64,000 bases of DNA from NCBI RefSeq assembly GCF_000282975.1, contig NZ_ALJC01000093.1, positions 1 to 64,000 on the forward strand, written 5' to 3'. Both the position numbers and the translations under genes were made by a program. Positions 1 through 9,995 of this stretch are shown piece after piece. The notes beneath the pieces are model-generated. The model saw only the letters and a list, made by a program, of their open reading frames with translations. It was not told the DNA's origin and made no database searches. Each line of letters opens with the position of its first letter. Within the stretch, counting starts at the first letter, position 1. Source of the DNA: Pseudomonas psychrophila HA-4. GTDB lineage: Bacteria; Pseudomonadota; Gammaproteobacteria; Pseudomonadales; Pseudomonadaceae.

Positions 1-56
1 CCGGAAGTGGGGCGAATTATAGGCCGTTGAAAATCTGAGTCAAGCCTTAATTTGAA

Positions 57-671
57 TTAAGTGGCCAGTACTGTCTTCTTCTTATATAGGCGAGGGATTC
101 GACGCATCACCGGCGGGATCCGCAGCAGCAAAAGGCACGCTCCTATAAAGGCATAGATCGACCACTCTTTCAGGTCTGCACGTACAATCCACAACATATG
201 CAACAGACCCAGCCCAACAACCACGTACACCAAGCGATGCAGCTTCTTCCAACTAGCACCCATTCGCCTTTGACTGTAACGATTGGAGGTCACCGCCAGA
301 GCCAACAAACAAAGTGCCCCCAAGCTGCCGACAATAATGTAAGGCCGCTTACTTAGTTCTACCCCCAACTGAGACCAGTCGAGCCCAAGCACAAAGAACA
401 AGTAGGCACACAGGTGCAACATCACGTAGGCAAAACACCACAACCCGATCTGCCGGCGGACCGCAATCCACCCCGGCCAGCCCGTCAGCTTTTGCATGGG
501 CGTCATGCACAGCGTCACCAGCAACAAGACCAGAGTCCCGAGCCCCAGACGATCAACCAACACCTTTCCAGGATCCGGCCCCAAAGCAAAGCTCCACGCC
601 GCATAGAGCCAGTACAAAGGCCAGATAGCAGCCGCCATGAATACGCCGAAACGCCACAGTGGAAATTTCAT
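57..671 (-). CDS. msrQ: MsrQ, heme-binding membrane subunit of the MsrPQ repair system
   Basis: Inner-membrane b-type cytochrome that passes electrons from the respiratory chain to periplasmic MsrP, which reduces methionine sulfoxide in oxidised envelope proteins (family knowledge). The 204-residue protein is mostly hydrophobic with about six membrane segments and has the ferric-reductase-like layout. Histidines suited to heme binding are visible (MLHLCAY near residue 86, KLHRLVY near 145, LLHMLW near 158). Its ATG overlaps the msrP stop (ATGA), so the pair is one translationally coupled operon. Length is normal for the family. Confidence 0.93.
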   Translation of the reverse strand: MKFPLWRFGVFMAAAIWPLYWLYAAWSFALGPDPGKVLVDRLGLGTLVLLLVTLCMTPMQKLTGWPGWIAVRRQIGLWCFAYVMLHLCAYLFFVLGLDWSQLGVELSKRPYIIVGSLGALCLLALAVTSNRYSQRRMGASWKKLHRLVYVVVGLGLLHMLWIVRADLKEWSIYAFIGACLLLLRIPPVMRRIPRLYKKKTVLAT

Positions 672-1684
672 CAGTAATTCTTCCGCAGATCCAATCCGGT
701 ATATAAAGAAGCGACTTCATCCGCATAGCCATTGAACATCTGCGTATCCCGCACATTAGGGCTAAACAAGTTGCTCGGCAGACGTCGCTCACGCGCTTGC
801 GTCCAGCGAGGGTGATCGACTTGTGGGTTCACATTGGCATAGAAGCCGTATTCATTAGCCGCAATACTCTGCCAAGTGGTTTTCGGCTGCTCCTCAACCA
901 GGCTGATTCGCACAATCGACTTCACACTCTTGAAGCCATACTTCCACGGCGCAACCAAACGAAGAGGCGCACCGTTCTGATTCGCCAACTCACGGCCATA
1001 CATCCCCACCGCCAATATGGCCAGCGGGTTCATCGCCTCATCCAGACGCAAGCCTTCTACATAGGGCCAATCAATCAACGCAAAGTCTGAGCGCTGGCCC
1101 GGCATGATTTTCGGGTCCTTCAAGGTTTCAAAGCGTATGAATTTAGCTTTCGATGTGGGCTCAACCTGCTTAAGCAACGCTGACAAGGGAAACCCCATCC
1201 AGGGAATGACCATTGACCACGCTTCTACACAGCGCAACCGATATATCCGCTCCTCTAATTGGTAAGGCTTCATAAAGTCCTCAAGGGCATAACGCCCCGG
1301 CTTACCCACCTCGCCATCCACGACCACCGTCCACGGCTCGGTTTTCAAGGCGCCGGCGTATTGCGCCGGATCACCTTTATCAGTACCAAACTCATAGAAG
1401 TTGTTGTAGTGCGTGGCATCCTTAAAGGGTGTGACGGCCTCCCCTTTGACTGTCACTGCCTGCCACTGGGTCTGCGGGAGTTTCTCGGTAAACCAGCCCG
1501 GCGCCTTACCCGGATCAACATCCGCGTAGCGCGAATCGTCAGTGGCACTCGCCCAACGCGGCAGGGCGCTAACGGCTAGTCCTGCAAGCGAACTGCCCAG
1601 CAAAGCACGACGGGATAAATAGAAGGACTCAGGCGTGACGTCCGACTCTTTGCAATCGGACGCTTTTGGTAACTTGATGAGCAT
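671..1684 (-). CDS. msrP: MsrP, periplasmic molybdenum methionine sulfoxide reductase
   Basis: Catalytic subunit of MsrPQ; a molybdopterin enzyme that reduces both R- and S-methionine sulfoxide in periplasmic proteins (family knowledge). The N-terminus carries a twin-arginine signal (SRRALLGSS, residues 24-32, then a hydrophobic stretch ending near ASA), so it should be exported folded by Tat. The molybdenum-ligand cysteine is C152 in [15 protein letters not shown]. The 337-residue length is normal. It is first in the two-gene operon with msrQ, and GGAG lies just before the ATG. Confidence 0.95.
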   Translation of the reverse strand: MLIKLPKASDCKESDVTPESFYLSRRALLGSSLAGLAVSALPRWASATDDSRYADVDPGKAPGWFTEKLPQTQWQAVTVKGEAVTPFKDATHYNNFYEFGTDKGDPAQYAGALKTEPWTVVVDGEVGKPGRYALEDFMKPYQLEERIYRLRCVEAWSMVIPWMGFPLSALLKQVEPTSKAKFIRFETLKDPKIMPGQRSDFALIDWPYVEGLRLDEAMNPLAILAVGMYGRELANQNGAPLRLVAPWKYGFKSVKSIVRISLVEEQPKTTWQSIAANEYGFYANVNPQVDHPRWTQARERRLPSNLFSPNVRDTQMFNGYADEVASLYTGLDLRKNY

Positions 1685-1747
1685 GGCAACTCCGCAGTAT
1701 TGGAGGACTGATGCCCCAATAGACTACGGAGTATGGGAGAAATTACA

Positions 1748-2605
1748 TCATTGGCCGGTTTTGTTACGGCGCAGGTGCAATAAATACTGAATCGGCCCCG
1801 ATGCGGCATACACCAAGAAGGCCAGTAGCAGAATGCGCGGTGGATCACTGAATACCACTGCAAACACCAGCACTACCGCCAAGATCGCCACAAATGGCAC
1901 ACGCCCCTTCAAGTCCAGCTCTTTAAAGCTGCTGTACTTAATGTTGCTGACCATCAGCATGCCCGCAGCAGCCACCAACAAGGCAACCAGGAACGACATT
2001 TTCGAACCCTGGATGCCGTAATCACTGAACGCCCAGACAATACCTGCTACAACGCCGGCGGCGGCCGGGCTGGCCAAACCAATAAAGTAACGTTTGTCAG
2101 CAGTTCCGACCTGCGTATTGAAACGGGCCAAACGCAAAGCAGCGCCCGCAACATAAATGAAGGCAACCATCCAGCCAACCTTGCCCATGTCCCCCAGCGC
2201 CCATCCAAATGCAAGCAGCGCAGGCGCCACGCCAAACGCAACCATGTCCGACAATGAATCATATTCAGCGCCAAAAGCGCTTTCGGTATGAGTCATACGG
2301 GCAACACGACCATCAAGGCCGTCCAAGACCATGGCTACAAAGATCGCGATGGCCGCAAACGCAAAATACTTGCTCGCACCCGCGGCATCGCCGGCACTCA
2401 TGGCGCTTTGAGCACTCATAGAGCTGATGATCGAATAAAAACCGGCGAACAGGTTCGCCGTCGTGAAAAGGTTCGGCAGCAGATAGATACCACGATGCCG
2501 GACTTTGCGACCTTCAGCGTCATGCCCTTCTTCGACATGTTCATCGATAGGTAGCAGGCTATCGGCGTCAGGAGCCTGTTTTGGCTCTTCGGGACGTTCG
2601 CTCAT
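1748..2605 (-). CDS. pssA: CDP-diacylglycerol--serine O-phosphatidyltransferase
   Basis: Makes phosphatidylserine from CDP-diacylglycerol and serine, the first step to phosphatidylethanolamine. The CDP-alcohol phosphotransferase signature is complete: DGRVAR, eight residues, then GAEYDSLSD, with all catalytic aspartates. Several membrane segments follow a charged cytoplasmic N-terminus of about 40 residues. This is the integral-membrane (subclass II) type, not the phospholipase-D-like enzyme of E. coli. Two ATGs compete: 2611 and 2605. AAGG lies only two bases from the first but eight from the second, so I use 2605 (285 residues). It sits downstream of ilvC, separated from it by a terminator. 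Confidence 0.93.
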   Translation of the reverse strand: MSERPEEPKQAPDADSLLPIDEHVEEGHDAEGRKVRHRGIYLLPNLFTTANLFAGFYSIISSMSAQSAMSAGDAAGASKYFAFAAIAIFVAMVLDGLDGRVARMTHTESAFGAEYDSLSDMVAFGVAPALLAFGWALGDMGKVGWMVAFIYVAGAALRLARFNTQVGTADKRYFIGLASPAAAGVVAGIVWAFSDYGIQGSKMSFLVALLVAAAGMLMVSNIKYSSFKELDLKGRVPFVAILAVVLVFAVVFSDPPRILLLAFLVYAASGPIQYLLHLRRNKTGQ

Positions 2606-2705
2606 GGACATTACCTTGCAACGATATGGAAAGTTTCAATAGAGGCTTGCAGATCAACAAACACCCGCAAACGATCCTGCTTTATACCAGAAGCCGCCGC
2701 GTAAA

Positions 2706-2734
2706 CGAAAAAACGCGGCCTAGGCCGCGTTTTC
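2706..2734 (-). terminator. Intrinsic terminator after ilvC
   Basis: A perfect GC-rich inverted repeat (AACGCGGCC/GGCCGCGTT) followed on the minus strand by six T. It should end the ilvI-ilvH-ilvC transcript before pssA. Confidence 0.85.
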
Positions 2735-2750
2735 TCTGAATCGTACTGAC

Positions 2751-3776
<1,026 letters not shown>

Positions 3777-3818
3777 TTATGTATCCAGGCCATTCAGGCC
3801 ATTAGCACTTGTTAGATT

Positions 3819-4310
3819 TTAGATGCTGAGTACTTTGTCGCCACGGGCAATACCCGTCACGCCACTGCGAACTGTTTCCAGGATCGAAGCGGTACCAATC
3901 GACTGGATGAAACTGTCGAGCTTGTCGCTGGTGCCTGTCAACTGCACGGTGTACACGCTGGCGCTGACATCAACGATCTGCCCTCGGAAAATATCCGTAG
4001 TGCGTTTGATCTCTGCGCGCTGAGCACCAGTAGCCTTGACCTTAACCAACATCAGCTCGCGCTCGATGTGAGCACTCTCCGACAAATCAACCAGTTTGAC
4101 CACTTCGATCAGCTTGTTCAGGTTTTTGGTGATCTGCTCAATCACCTCATCATGCCCCACGGTCGTCAACGTCAGACGCGACAAAGTCGGGTCTTCCGTG
4201 GGCGCCACCGTCAGGCTTTCGATGTTGTAGTTACGTTGCGAGAACAGCCCAACAACGCGAGACAGAGCACCGGGTTCGTTTTCAAGAAGCAAAGAAATAA
4301 TGTGCCGCAT
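3819..4310 (-). CDS. ilvH: Acetolactate synthase small (regulatory) subunit
   Basis: Regulatory subunit of acetohydroxyacid synthase; it binds valine and activates the large subunit. The N-terminal ACT domain begins MRHIISLLLENEPGALSRVV, followed by the usual C-terminal ALS_ss_C domain; total 163 residues. The open frame extends ten codons further upstream into the end of ilvI, but the family starts at MRHI, so I place the start at 4310. That ATG is two bases past the ilvI stop, which suggests translational coupling. Confidence 0.97.
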   Translation of the reverse strand: MRHIISLLLENEPGALSRVVGLFSQRNYNIESLTVAPTEDPTLSRLTLTTVGHDEVIEQITKNLNKLIEVVKLVDLSESAHIERELMLVKVKATGAQRAEIKRTTDIFRGQIVDVSASVYTVQLTGTSDKLDSFIQSIGTASILETVRSGVTGIARGDKVLSI

Positions 4311-4312
4311 GA

Positions 4313-6037
4313 TTAAGTACGCTCCGTCTTGCTCAGCCACATGTCGCGCATGGAGCCATCTTTGATCTGCATCGGGTAAACGTGCTCACTGGTATCAACC
4401 TGAATATCCAGGAACACCAGGCGATCTTTCATGGCGAAGGCTTCTTCCATCTTAGGCTTCAGGTCTTTGAGATCGGTGACCCGAATACCCACATGCCCAT
4501 AGGCCTCGGCCAACTTGACGAAGTCAGGCAGCGACTCCATGTAAGAGTGCGAGTGACGGCTGCCGTAATTCATGTCCTGCCATTGGCGCACCATGCCGAG
4601 AACACCGTTGTTCAGGGTGATGATTTTTACCGGCAGGCCATACTGCAAGCACGTCGACAACTCTTGAATGTTCATCTGAATACTGCCCTCGCCCGTCACA
4701 CATGCGACGTCAGCATCAGGGAAGCTCAGTTTTACACCCATCGCAGCCGGGAAACCGAAGCCCATCGTGCCCAGACCGCCCGAGTTGATCCAGCGATTAG
4801 GCTTGTTGAAACGGTAATACTGGGCAGCAAACATCTGGTGCTGACCCACATCGGACGTCACAAAAGCATCGCCCTTAGTGACTTCACAGAGCATCTCAAT
4901 CACAGCTTGTGGCTTGATCTTGCTACCGTCACCTTTGTCGTAAGGGAACAGGCCGCGATCACCGCGCCACTCATCGATCTGCTTCCACCAGCTTGCAACC
5001 GCTGCAGGGTTTGGCTTCTCGCCGATGTCCTTGAGGATCGCAACCATTTCGGTCATAACGCTATCAACCGGACCGACAATTGGCACGTCTGCCTTGATGG
5101 TCTTGGAGATGGACGCAGGGTCGATATCAACATGAATAATCTTGGCGTTCGGGCAGAACTTGGAAGCTCCGTTGATGACTCGGTCATCAAAACGTGCACC
5201 CACCGCCAGGATGACGTCAGCATTATGCATAGTCATGTTGGCTGTGAAGCTGCCGTGCATACCCAGCATGCCAATGAACTGGCGGTCTGTGCCCGGGTAT
5301 GCACCCAAGCCCATCAGCGTATTGGTCACGGGAACGTCGAGCATTTTCGCCAGCTCGGTTAACGGTGCTGCACCGCCACCCAAGATAACGCCGCCGCCTG
5401 CGTAAAGAACCGGGCGCTTGGCCGCCAAAAGCATTTCAACCGCTTTGCGGATTTGCCCAGAGTGACCACGCACAGCCGGGCTGTAAGAGCGCAACTTGGC
5501 TTTTTTCGGGAAAACGTATTCGAATTTTTCAGCCGGATTGGTCATGTCTTTCGGAATATCTACCACCACCGGACCCGGACGGCCGGACTGCGCGAGGTAG
5601 AACGCCTTTTTCATGACTTCCGGGATTTCGGACGCATGCTTGATCATAAAGCTGTGCTTCACGATAGGCCGCGAGATACCGATCATGTCGGTTTCCTGGA
5701 AGGCATCAGTCCCGACCATAGTGCTAGGCACCTGACCAGAAATGATCACCATCGGAATGGAGTCCATGTAGGCAGTCGCAATACCGGTGATGGCGTTGGT
5801 AGCACCCGGCCCGGATGTTACCAATACCACACCGGCTTTACCGGTGGCACGGGCATAGCCATCAGCCATATGGGTTGCAGCTTGTTCGTGACGAACCAGG
5901 ATGTGGGTGACGTCCGGTTCCTTGAACAATGCATCGTAGACATGCAAGAGAGCACCACCAGGGTACCCATAGATATATTTGACACCTTCGTCACGCAAAA
6001 AGCGGACGAGCATCTCACCGCCAGATAAAAGCTCCAC
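4313..6037 (-). CDS. ilvI: Acetolactate synthase large (catalytic) subunit
   Basis: Thiamine-diphosphate and FAD-dependent first common step of branched-chain amino acid synthesis. The catalytic glutamate region is [16 protein letters not shown] and [17 protein letters not shown]; the C-terminal metal/ThDP motif reads [13 protein letters not shown], with Glu where E. coli IlvI has Asp. The frame is open from a GTG at 6046, but AGAGG abuts that codon and sits eight bases before the GTG at 6037. The 6037 start gives the [14 protein letters not shown] N-terminus usual in Pseudomonas (574 residues). It leads the ilvIHC operon. Confidence 0.96.
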   Translation of the reverse strand: MELLSGGEMLVRFLRDEGVKYIYGYPGGALLHVYDALFKEPDVTHILVRHEQAATHMADGYARATGKAGVVLVTSGPGATNAITGIATAYMDSIPMVIISGQVPSTMVGTDAFQETDMIGISRPIVKHSFMIKHASEIPEVMKKAFYLAQSGRPGPVVVDIPKDMTNPAEKFEYVFPKKAKLRSYSPAVRGHSGQIRKAVEMLLAAKRPVLYAGGGVILGGGAAPLTELAKMLDVPVTNTLMGLGAYPGTDRQFIGMLGMHGSFTANMTMHNADVILAVGARFDDRVINGASKFCPNAKIIHVDIDPASISKTIKADVPIVGPVDSVMTEMVAILKDIGEKPNPAAVASWWKQIDEWRGDRGLFPYDKGDGSKIKPQAVIEMLCEVTKGDAFVTSDVGQHQMFAAQYYRFNKPNRWINSGGLGTMGFGFPAAMGVKLSFPDADVACVTGEGSIQMNIQELSTCLQYGLPVKIITLNNGVLGMVRQWQDMNYGSRHSHSYMESLPDFVKLAEAYGHVGIRVTDLKDLKPKMEEAFAMKDRLVFLDIQVDTSEHVYPMQIKDGSMRDMWLSKTERT

Positions 6038-6303
6038 GTTGTTCACCTCTAAAACGCCAGAATACCGTTCACAAAAATACGAACGGGTCTTAATAGGTTT
6101 ACTTCTCAGCAGAGCATGAGCGACGGTGGTCGCCGACTACGTCAGCACTGACTGAGCAAGTATTGGGAGCCCCCCAAATATTGCGGGGTTTTCCCACCCA
6201 GCGCGAGGTAACGCGTTGCGGGTGTAACAGGTCGGCGCGGGTATGCGCCTCATGATCTGCTGAGAGGGTCTGCTTCTGGCAGTCCCTGTACAGCGGTCTT
6301 TGG
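6038..6303 (-). other. Long untranslated leader of ilvI
   Basis: About 265 bases without a gene. It contains a possible 38-codon open frame on the minus strand starting at 6253 (MRRIPAPTCYTR...), scattered with Ile and Leu but without a run of branched-chain codons, and a weak TTGGG/CCCAA hairpin. I see no terminator with a T-tract, so classical attenuation is not supported by eye. The bases between the promoter and yqcC (6333-6469) include a symmetric CTGCCG/CGGCAG hairpin with a seven-base A/T loop near 6438-6456 that may end the mrcB operon. Confidence 0.4.
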
Positions 6304-6332
6304 ATTCTTCTGTTTCAGCCTCTCCAAGTCAA
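6304..6332 (-). promoter_or_regulatory. Likely sigma-70 promoter of the ilvI operon
   Basis: On the minus strand TTGACT (6332-6327) is followed after 17 bases by AAGAAT (6309-6304). It would give a leader of about 260 bases before ilvI. The -10 is imperfect, so this is a prediction. Confidence 0.5.
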
Positions 6333-6469
6333 GCAATAATTGCGCTTTTTTCCAACTAAGCGCATGAGAACATAGAAGAAACCGAGTTGATGAGGGATAA
6401 AACTCGCGTAAATGGCGCAAAGCGGTAGAAATATGCGCAAGACTGCCGAAAAAAACGGCAGCCAGGCAA

Positions 6470-6799
6470 TTAACGAGCGTCGACGATCAATTGGTCGAAT
6501 TTTTTCAGCGCAGTCCGCAATCCAAGACTCTCTTGTGGCCGATCGGCATAGACCATCTCAGCCATCTCAAGAATCCCCGACGCATTGGGCAGAGGAAGAT
6601 CCTGCTCAAGTATCTGCTTCATCCTTATCAGAAAGATCCATTGCAACCACTGATGGAAGTCCAACGTGTCGACAGAGAATGGCTCAACACTGCTCAGCGC
6701 TTCAGCGCTGGGAGACACCTCGTCCCACCAGCCCTGCACGCGCAACTCACGTTCAATCAGCAATAATTGTTCGGCAATCGCTGGAAATCGGACATCCAT
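6470..6799 (-). CDS. YqcC family protein (DUF446)
   Basis: Small soluble protein of 109 residues of the YqcC/DUF446 family, of unknown biochemical function; related genes often sit near truC or cell-envelope genes. The helical core and the family-typical segment FSVDTLDFHQWLQWIFLIRM (residues 41-60) are visible. There are no membrane segments or cysteines. Its ATG overlaps the stop of lpoP, making it third in the mrcB-lpoP-yqcC transcription unit. Any link to peptidoglycan synthesis is inferred only from this position. Confidence 0.8.
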   Translation of the reverse strand: MDVRFPAIAEQLLLIERELRVQGWWDEVSPSAEALSSVEPFSVDTLDFHQWLQWIFLIRMKQILEQDLPLPNASGILEMAEMVYADRPQESLGLRTALKKFDQLIVDAR

Positions 6800-7539
6800 C
6801 AGAGACTGACCTTGGCTTTTTGACGTGCCAGTGCAGCGCCCGCCGCATCACCTTGTTTGTCACGCGCTTGGGCGATCAAACCCCACAAGCTCGCCTGCAA
6901 ATCCGGACGGCCACTGGCAAAGGTCAAGCCACGACGAGCAAACTGCTCAGCCTGGGCGGCATCGCCTTGGGCCATACGCACTTGCGCCAGACGGTAAAGC
7001 ACTTGCGGTTCTCGGGGCGCCACGCGCTGCGCCCGCTCAAGGCTCGACGAAGCACCGTTCAAGTCGCCACTCGCCTGTTGCTGCTGAGCCGTAGTCAGCA
7101 ACGCCAATACCGGCCCATCTAGCTGCTCATCAGCGGCAAGGCCACTGCTGCTGGACGGAATGCCGCTCGGCGTAATAGGCGCCGGAGCACTGTACGTCGT
7201 TGACGGCGTGTAGCTGCCAGTGCTGAGCGGCGCAACGGCTGCCGGGCCTGGGGTAATCGGCCCTGGCGTGAACGGCTGGCTGCTGATCGGCGTTGAAACG
7301 GCCGCGCCGCCACCTGGGATCATCACCACTACACCCGAATCCTGAGGAATCGCCTGGGCCTGCGTTGCACGCGGCGCAGCAGCCTGTGGGTAACTATTTG
7401 TCGTGCGCTGCGACGAAATGCGTTCGCTGTTCGACACCGGAACGCCGGAGTCGACCACAGGGATCGACCCCTGTGGCACGCTGGCGCAACCATTGAGCAA
7501 AGCTAGGGCTGAAACAGCCGGAATCCACCACTTATTCAC
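6799..7539 (-). CDS. lpoP: LpoP-like TPR lipoprotein, activator of PBP1b
   Basis: Outer-membrane lipoprotein of 246 residues. The signal peptide ends in a lipobox LLNGC with the lipidated cysteine at C18; there is no Asp at +2, consistent with outer-membrane sorting. Residues about 30-135 are a low-complexity Pro/Ser/Thr/Ala linker long enough to cross the periplasm, and residues about 140-246 form TPR helices. In P. aeruginosa the TPR lipoprotein LpoP, encoded next to mrcB, is the required activator of PBP1b (published), replacing the unrelated E. coli LpoB. Position, 16 bases after mrcB, and architecture match. Confidence 0.85.
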   Translation of the reverse strand: MNKWWIPAVSALALLNGCASVPQGSIPVVDSGVPVSNSERISSQRTTNSYPQAAAPRATQAQAIPQDSGVVVMIPGGGAAVSTPISSQPFTPGPITPGPAAVAPLSTGSYTPSTTYSAPAPITPSGIPSSSSGLAADEQLDGPVLALLTTAQQQQASGDLNGASSSLERAQRVAPREPQVLYRLAQVRMAQGDAAQAEQFARRGLTFASGRPDLQASLWGLIAQARDKQGDAAGAALARQKAKVSL

Positions 7540-7555
7540 GTCAAACCCTCTTTGC

Positions 7556-9880
7556 TTAATTCAACCAGCCCTTGACCCAATCCATCACGGCTTCGCCTGT
7601 CGCGGGCGCCTGCGCGCCACAACCGGCCCCCGCAGGTGGCTCACTGCCGCGAATATACGGCATCTGCACCGCGCCCGGGCAGTCAGCGGCAGAGCCTTGC
7701 CCGGTATGCGGGTCAATCCAGGCCTGAACAATGTTGTCCGGCTGCGGCATATCAAGCGGCAATGGGTCAGCCTTGCTCATAAAGCTGGTCCACACCTGCA
7801 AGGCGCCACTCGCGCCAGTAAATGGCGTTTTGCCGTTGTCATCACGGCCCAGCCACACCACCGCCAGCAAGTCCTGACTGAAACCTGCGAACCAGCTGTC
7901 ACGCGAATCGTTACTGGTACCGGTTTTACCCGCTAACGTGAGATTTTTCGGCAACACGTTATAGACCGAACGCCCCGTACCTTCGCGCATCACGTGCTGC
8001 ATCGCGGTCTGAATCAGGTAAATAGACGCAGGGTCGAAGCGCTGCTGGATCTGGAACGGATAACGTTTCAGCGGCTGGCCTTCAGCCGTCAACACACTGC
8101 GAATTCCGCGCATTGGTGTATTAAAGCCGCCGTTGGCCAATGTCTGATACATCGTCGCCACTTCCATCGGGCTCAGCGCCCCAGCGCCGAGCAACATTGA
8201 AGGGAATGCCGGGAATTCGCGCTCTACACCCAGCCGCGCCAGCGTCTTGAGCACATTAGGTACACCGACTTGCTGCCCCAACCGAACGGTACCGAGGTTG
8301 TAGGAGTTCATCATCGACTGATACAGGAAAATCGTGCCGTGCGAGCGACGGTCATAATTCTGAGGCGTCCAGACCTGGCCATCGGCTCCTTTGATCGATA
8401 TCGGTTCATCCGACAACCAACTCGTCAGCGTGAACTGGCTCGGCCGTTCAAGTGCAGTCAGATAGACCGCCGGTTTGATCAACGAACCAATGGGACGCAC
8501 CGCGTCCAGCGCCCGGTTGAAACCCGCGTAGCCTGGTAAGCGGCTGCCGATCAACGCTTGAACTTCACCGGTTTCCGGGTTGGTCACCACCATCGCCGCT
8601 TCGACTTCATCCGAACCTTTGCGCCCGGCCAGACGTTTAAACGTATCGCCAACAGCTGCTTCAGATTTCATCTGCAGAATGGGGTCGAAACTGGTGAAAA
8701 TTCGCAGCCCTTCTTCGGTCAAGTCTTCGTCGCGATAATCTTCACGCAGTTGGCGTTTGACCAGGTCCAGGAAGCCCGGGAATGAGCTGTCCGCCAAGCT
8801 GCCTCGTTTAGTCACACCGAGCGGCATCTTCTTGGCAGCGGCCACCTGCTCTGCAGTCGCAACACCCTGTTGCTCGAGCAAATCGAGCACCAAGTTACGG
8901 CGCTCAAGCGCCCGCTCAGGGTAGCGACGCGGATTATAGGCAGAAGGTCCTTTAACCATCCCTACCAGCAACGCCACTTGGTGCAGCTTTAGCTCAGACA
9001 AAGGCTGACTGAAGAAGAACTGACTGGCCAAACCAAAACCGTGCACGGCACGCTGGCCGTCTTGGCCGACAAACACCTCGTTGAGGTACGCCTCAAGAAT
9101 CTCGCGCTTGTCGTAGTGCATCTCCAACAGCAGCGCCATCATCGCTTCTGTCAGTTTGCGGGTCAGGCTGCGTTCGTTGGTCAGGTAAAAGTTCTTGACC
9201 AACTGTTGCGTCAACGTACTGCCGCCCTGGCGCATTTGCCCGGACGACGTATTGACCCACATGGCCCGAATGATCGACTTGGGCGACACACCAAAGTGAT
9301 GATAAAAATCGCGGTCTTCCACCGCTACCAGCGTATCAAGCAGGTACGGCGGTGCTTGATCGATATTGATCAGAATGCGGTCTTCAAGGTTTTTCGGATA
9401 AATACCGCCAATCAACAGCGGCTCAAGCCGTACTACGGGTAACTTGGCGCCGTTGGACGCGGAAAGCTCTGATACATAATCGCCAGAAAAACGCACACGC
9501 ACAGGCTGCGCCTGCTCAGCGCCTTCATAAAACTGGAAGCCTCGCGTGTTGAGGTCAACCGTGTTGCCATTTACCGACGCCGCGCCGGGGCCATTGACCA
9601 CACTTTCGCGGCGATAGCCCAGCGCATCGAGCTCCGTCAGGAAGTCGTTCTTGCTCAGCTTTTGGCCGACAAAAAGCTCCAGCGGCCGCGCGTAGACCTT
9701 GGCAGGGATGCTCCAGCGCTTGCCGGAGAACTTCTCCTGAACGATGGCATCGAGGTAAACAGCAAAACCTGCCAGCACAACCAGGCCGACGAGGCTGAGC
9801 TTCAGGGCCCAGCCCAGCCAGGGCCGAAGGCCGCCAGAAGGACGTTTGGAGCGAGTGCGGGGGGATCGAGTTCGAGTCAT
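7556..9880 (-). CDS. mrcB: Penicillin-binding protein 1B, bifunctional glycosyltransferase/transpeptidase
   Basis: Polymerises lipid II and cross-links peptidoglycan in the periplasm. In order: basic cytoplasmic tail, one membrane anchor (about residues 24-44), UB2H-like region (about 60-150), GT51 glycosyltransferase with EDRDFYHHFG (about 188) and GGSTLTQQLVKNFY, then the transpeptidase with SLIK (Ser near 466), SYN and KTGT (near 650). All catalytic motifs are intact and the 774-residue length is normal. It leads the operon with lpoP and yqcC and is divergent from the kinase-fusion gene at 9996. Confidence 0.97.
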   Translation of the reverse strand: MTRTRSPRTRSKRPSGGLRPWLGWALKLSLVGLVVLAGFAVYLDAIVQEKFSGKRWSIPAKVYARPLELFVGQKLSKNDFLTELDALGYRRESVVNGPGAASVNGNTVDLNTRGFQFYEGAEQAQPVRVRFSGDYVSELSASNGAKLPVVRLEPLLIGGIYPKNLEDRILINIDQAPPYLLDTLVAVEDRDFYHHFGVSPKSIIRAMWVNTSSGQMRQGGSTLTQQLVKNFYLTNERSLTRKLTEAMMALLLEMHYDKREILEAYLNEVFVGQDGQRAVHGFGLASQFFFSQPLSELKLHQVALLVGMVKGPSAYNPRRYPERALERRNLVLDLLEQQGVATAEQVAAAKKMPLGVTKRGSLADSSFPGFLDLVKRQLREDYRDEDLTEEGLRIFTSFDPILQMKSEAAVGDTFKRLAGRKGSDEVEAAMVVTNPETGEVQALIGSRLPGYAGFNRALDAVRPIGSLIKPAVYLTALERPSQFTLTSWLSDEPISIKGADGQVWTPQNYDRRSHGTIFLYQSMMNSYNLGTVRLGQQVGVPNVLKTLARLGVEREFPAFPSMLLGAGALSPMEVATMYQTLANGGFNTPMRGIRSVLTAEGQPLKRYPFQIQQRFDPASIYLIQTAMQHVMREGTGRSVYNVLPKNLTLAGKTGTSNDSRDSWFAGFSQDLLAVVWLGRDDNGKTPFTGASGALQVWTSFMSKADPLPLDMPQPDNIVQAWIDPHTGQGSAADCPGAVQMPYIRGSEPPAGAGCGAQAPATGEAVMDWVKGWLN

Positions 9881-9995
9881 GGCGCGAGATTATACGCACT
9901 TTGCTCATGTTCATCATGCGCGTCCGGCGGTTTGCACGACCGCTGTCAACAGCCATAATGGCGCATCGAATTTTCCCGCCTTAGAAGGACCGACC

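Noticed and set aside
9846..9995. Longer N-terminus for the kinase-fusion protein
   Set aside because: It would overlap the mrcB coding start and lacks a ribosome site; GTG 9996 is well supported.
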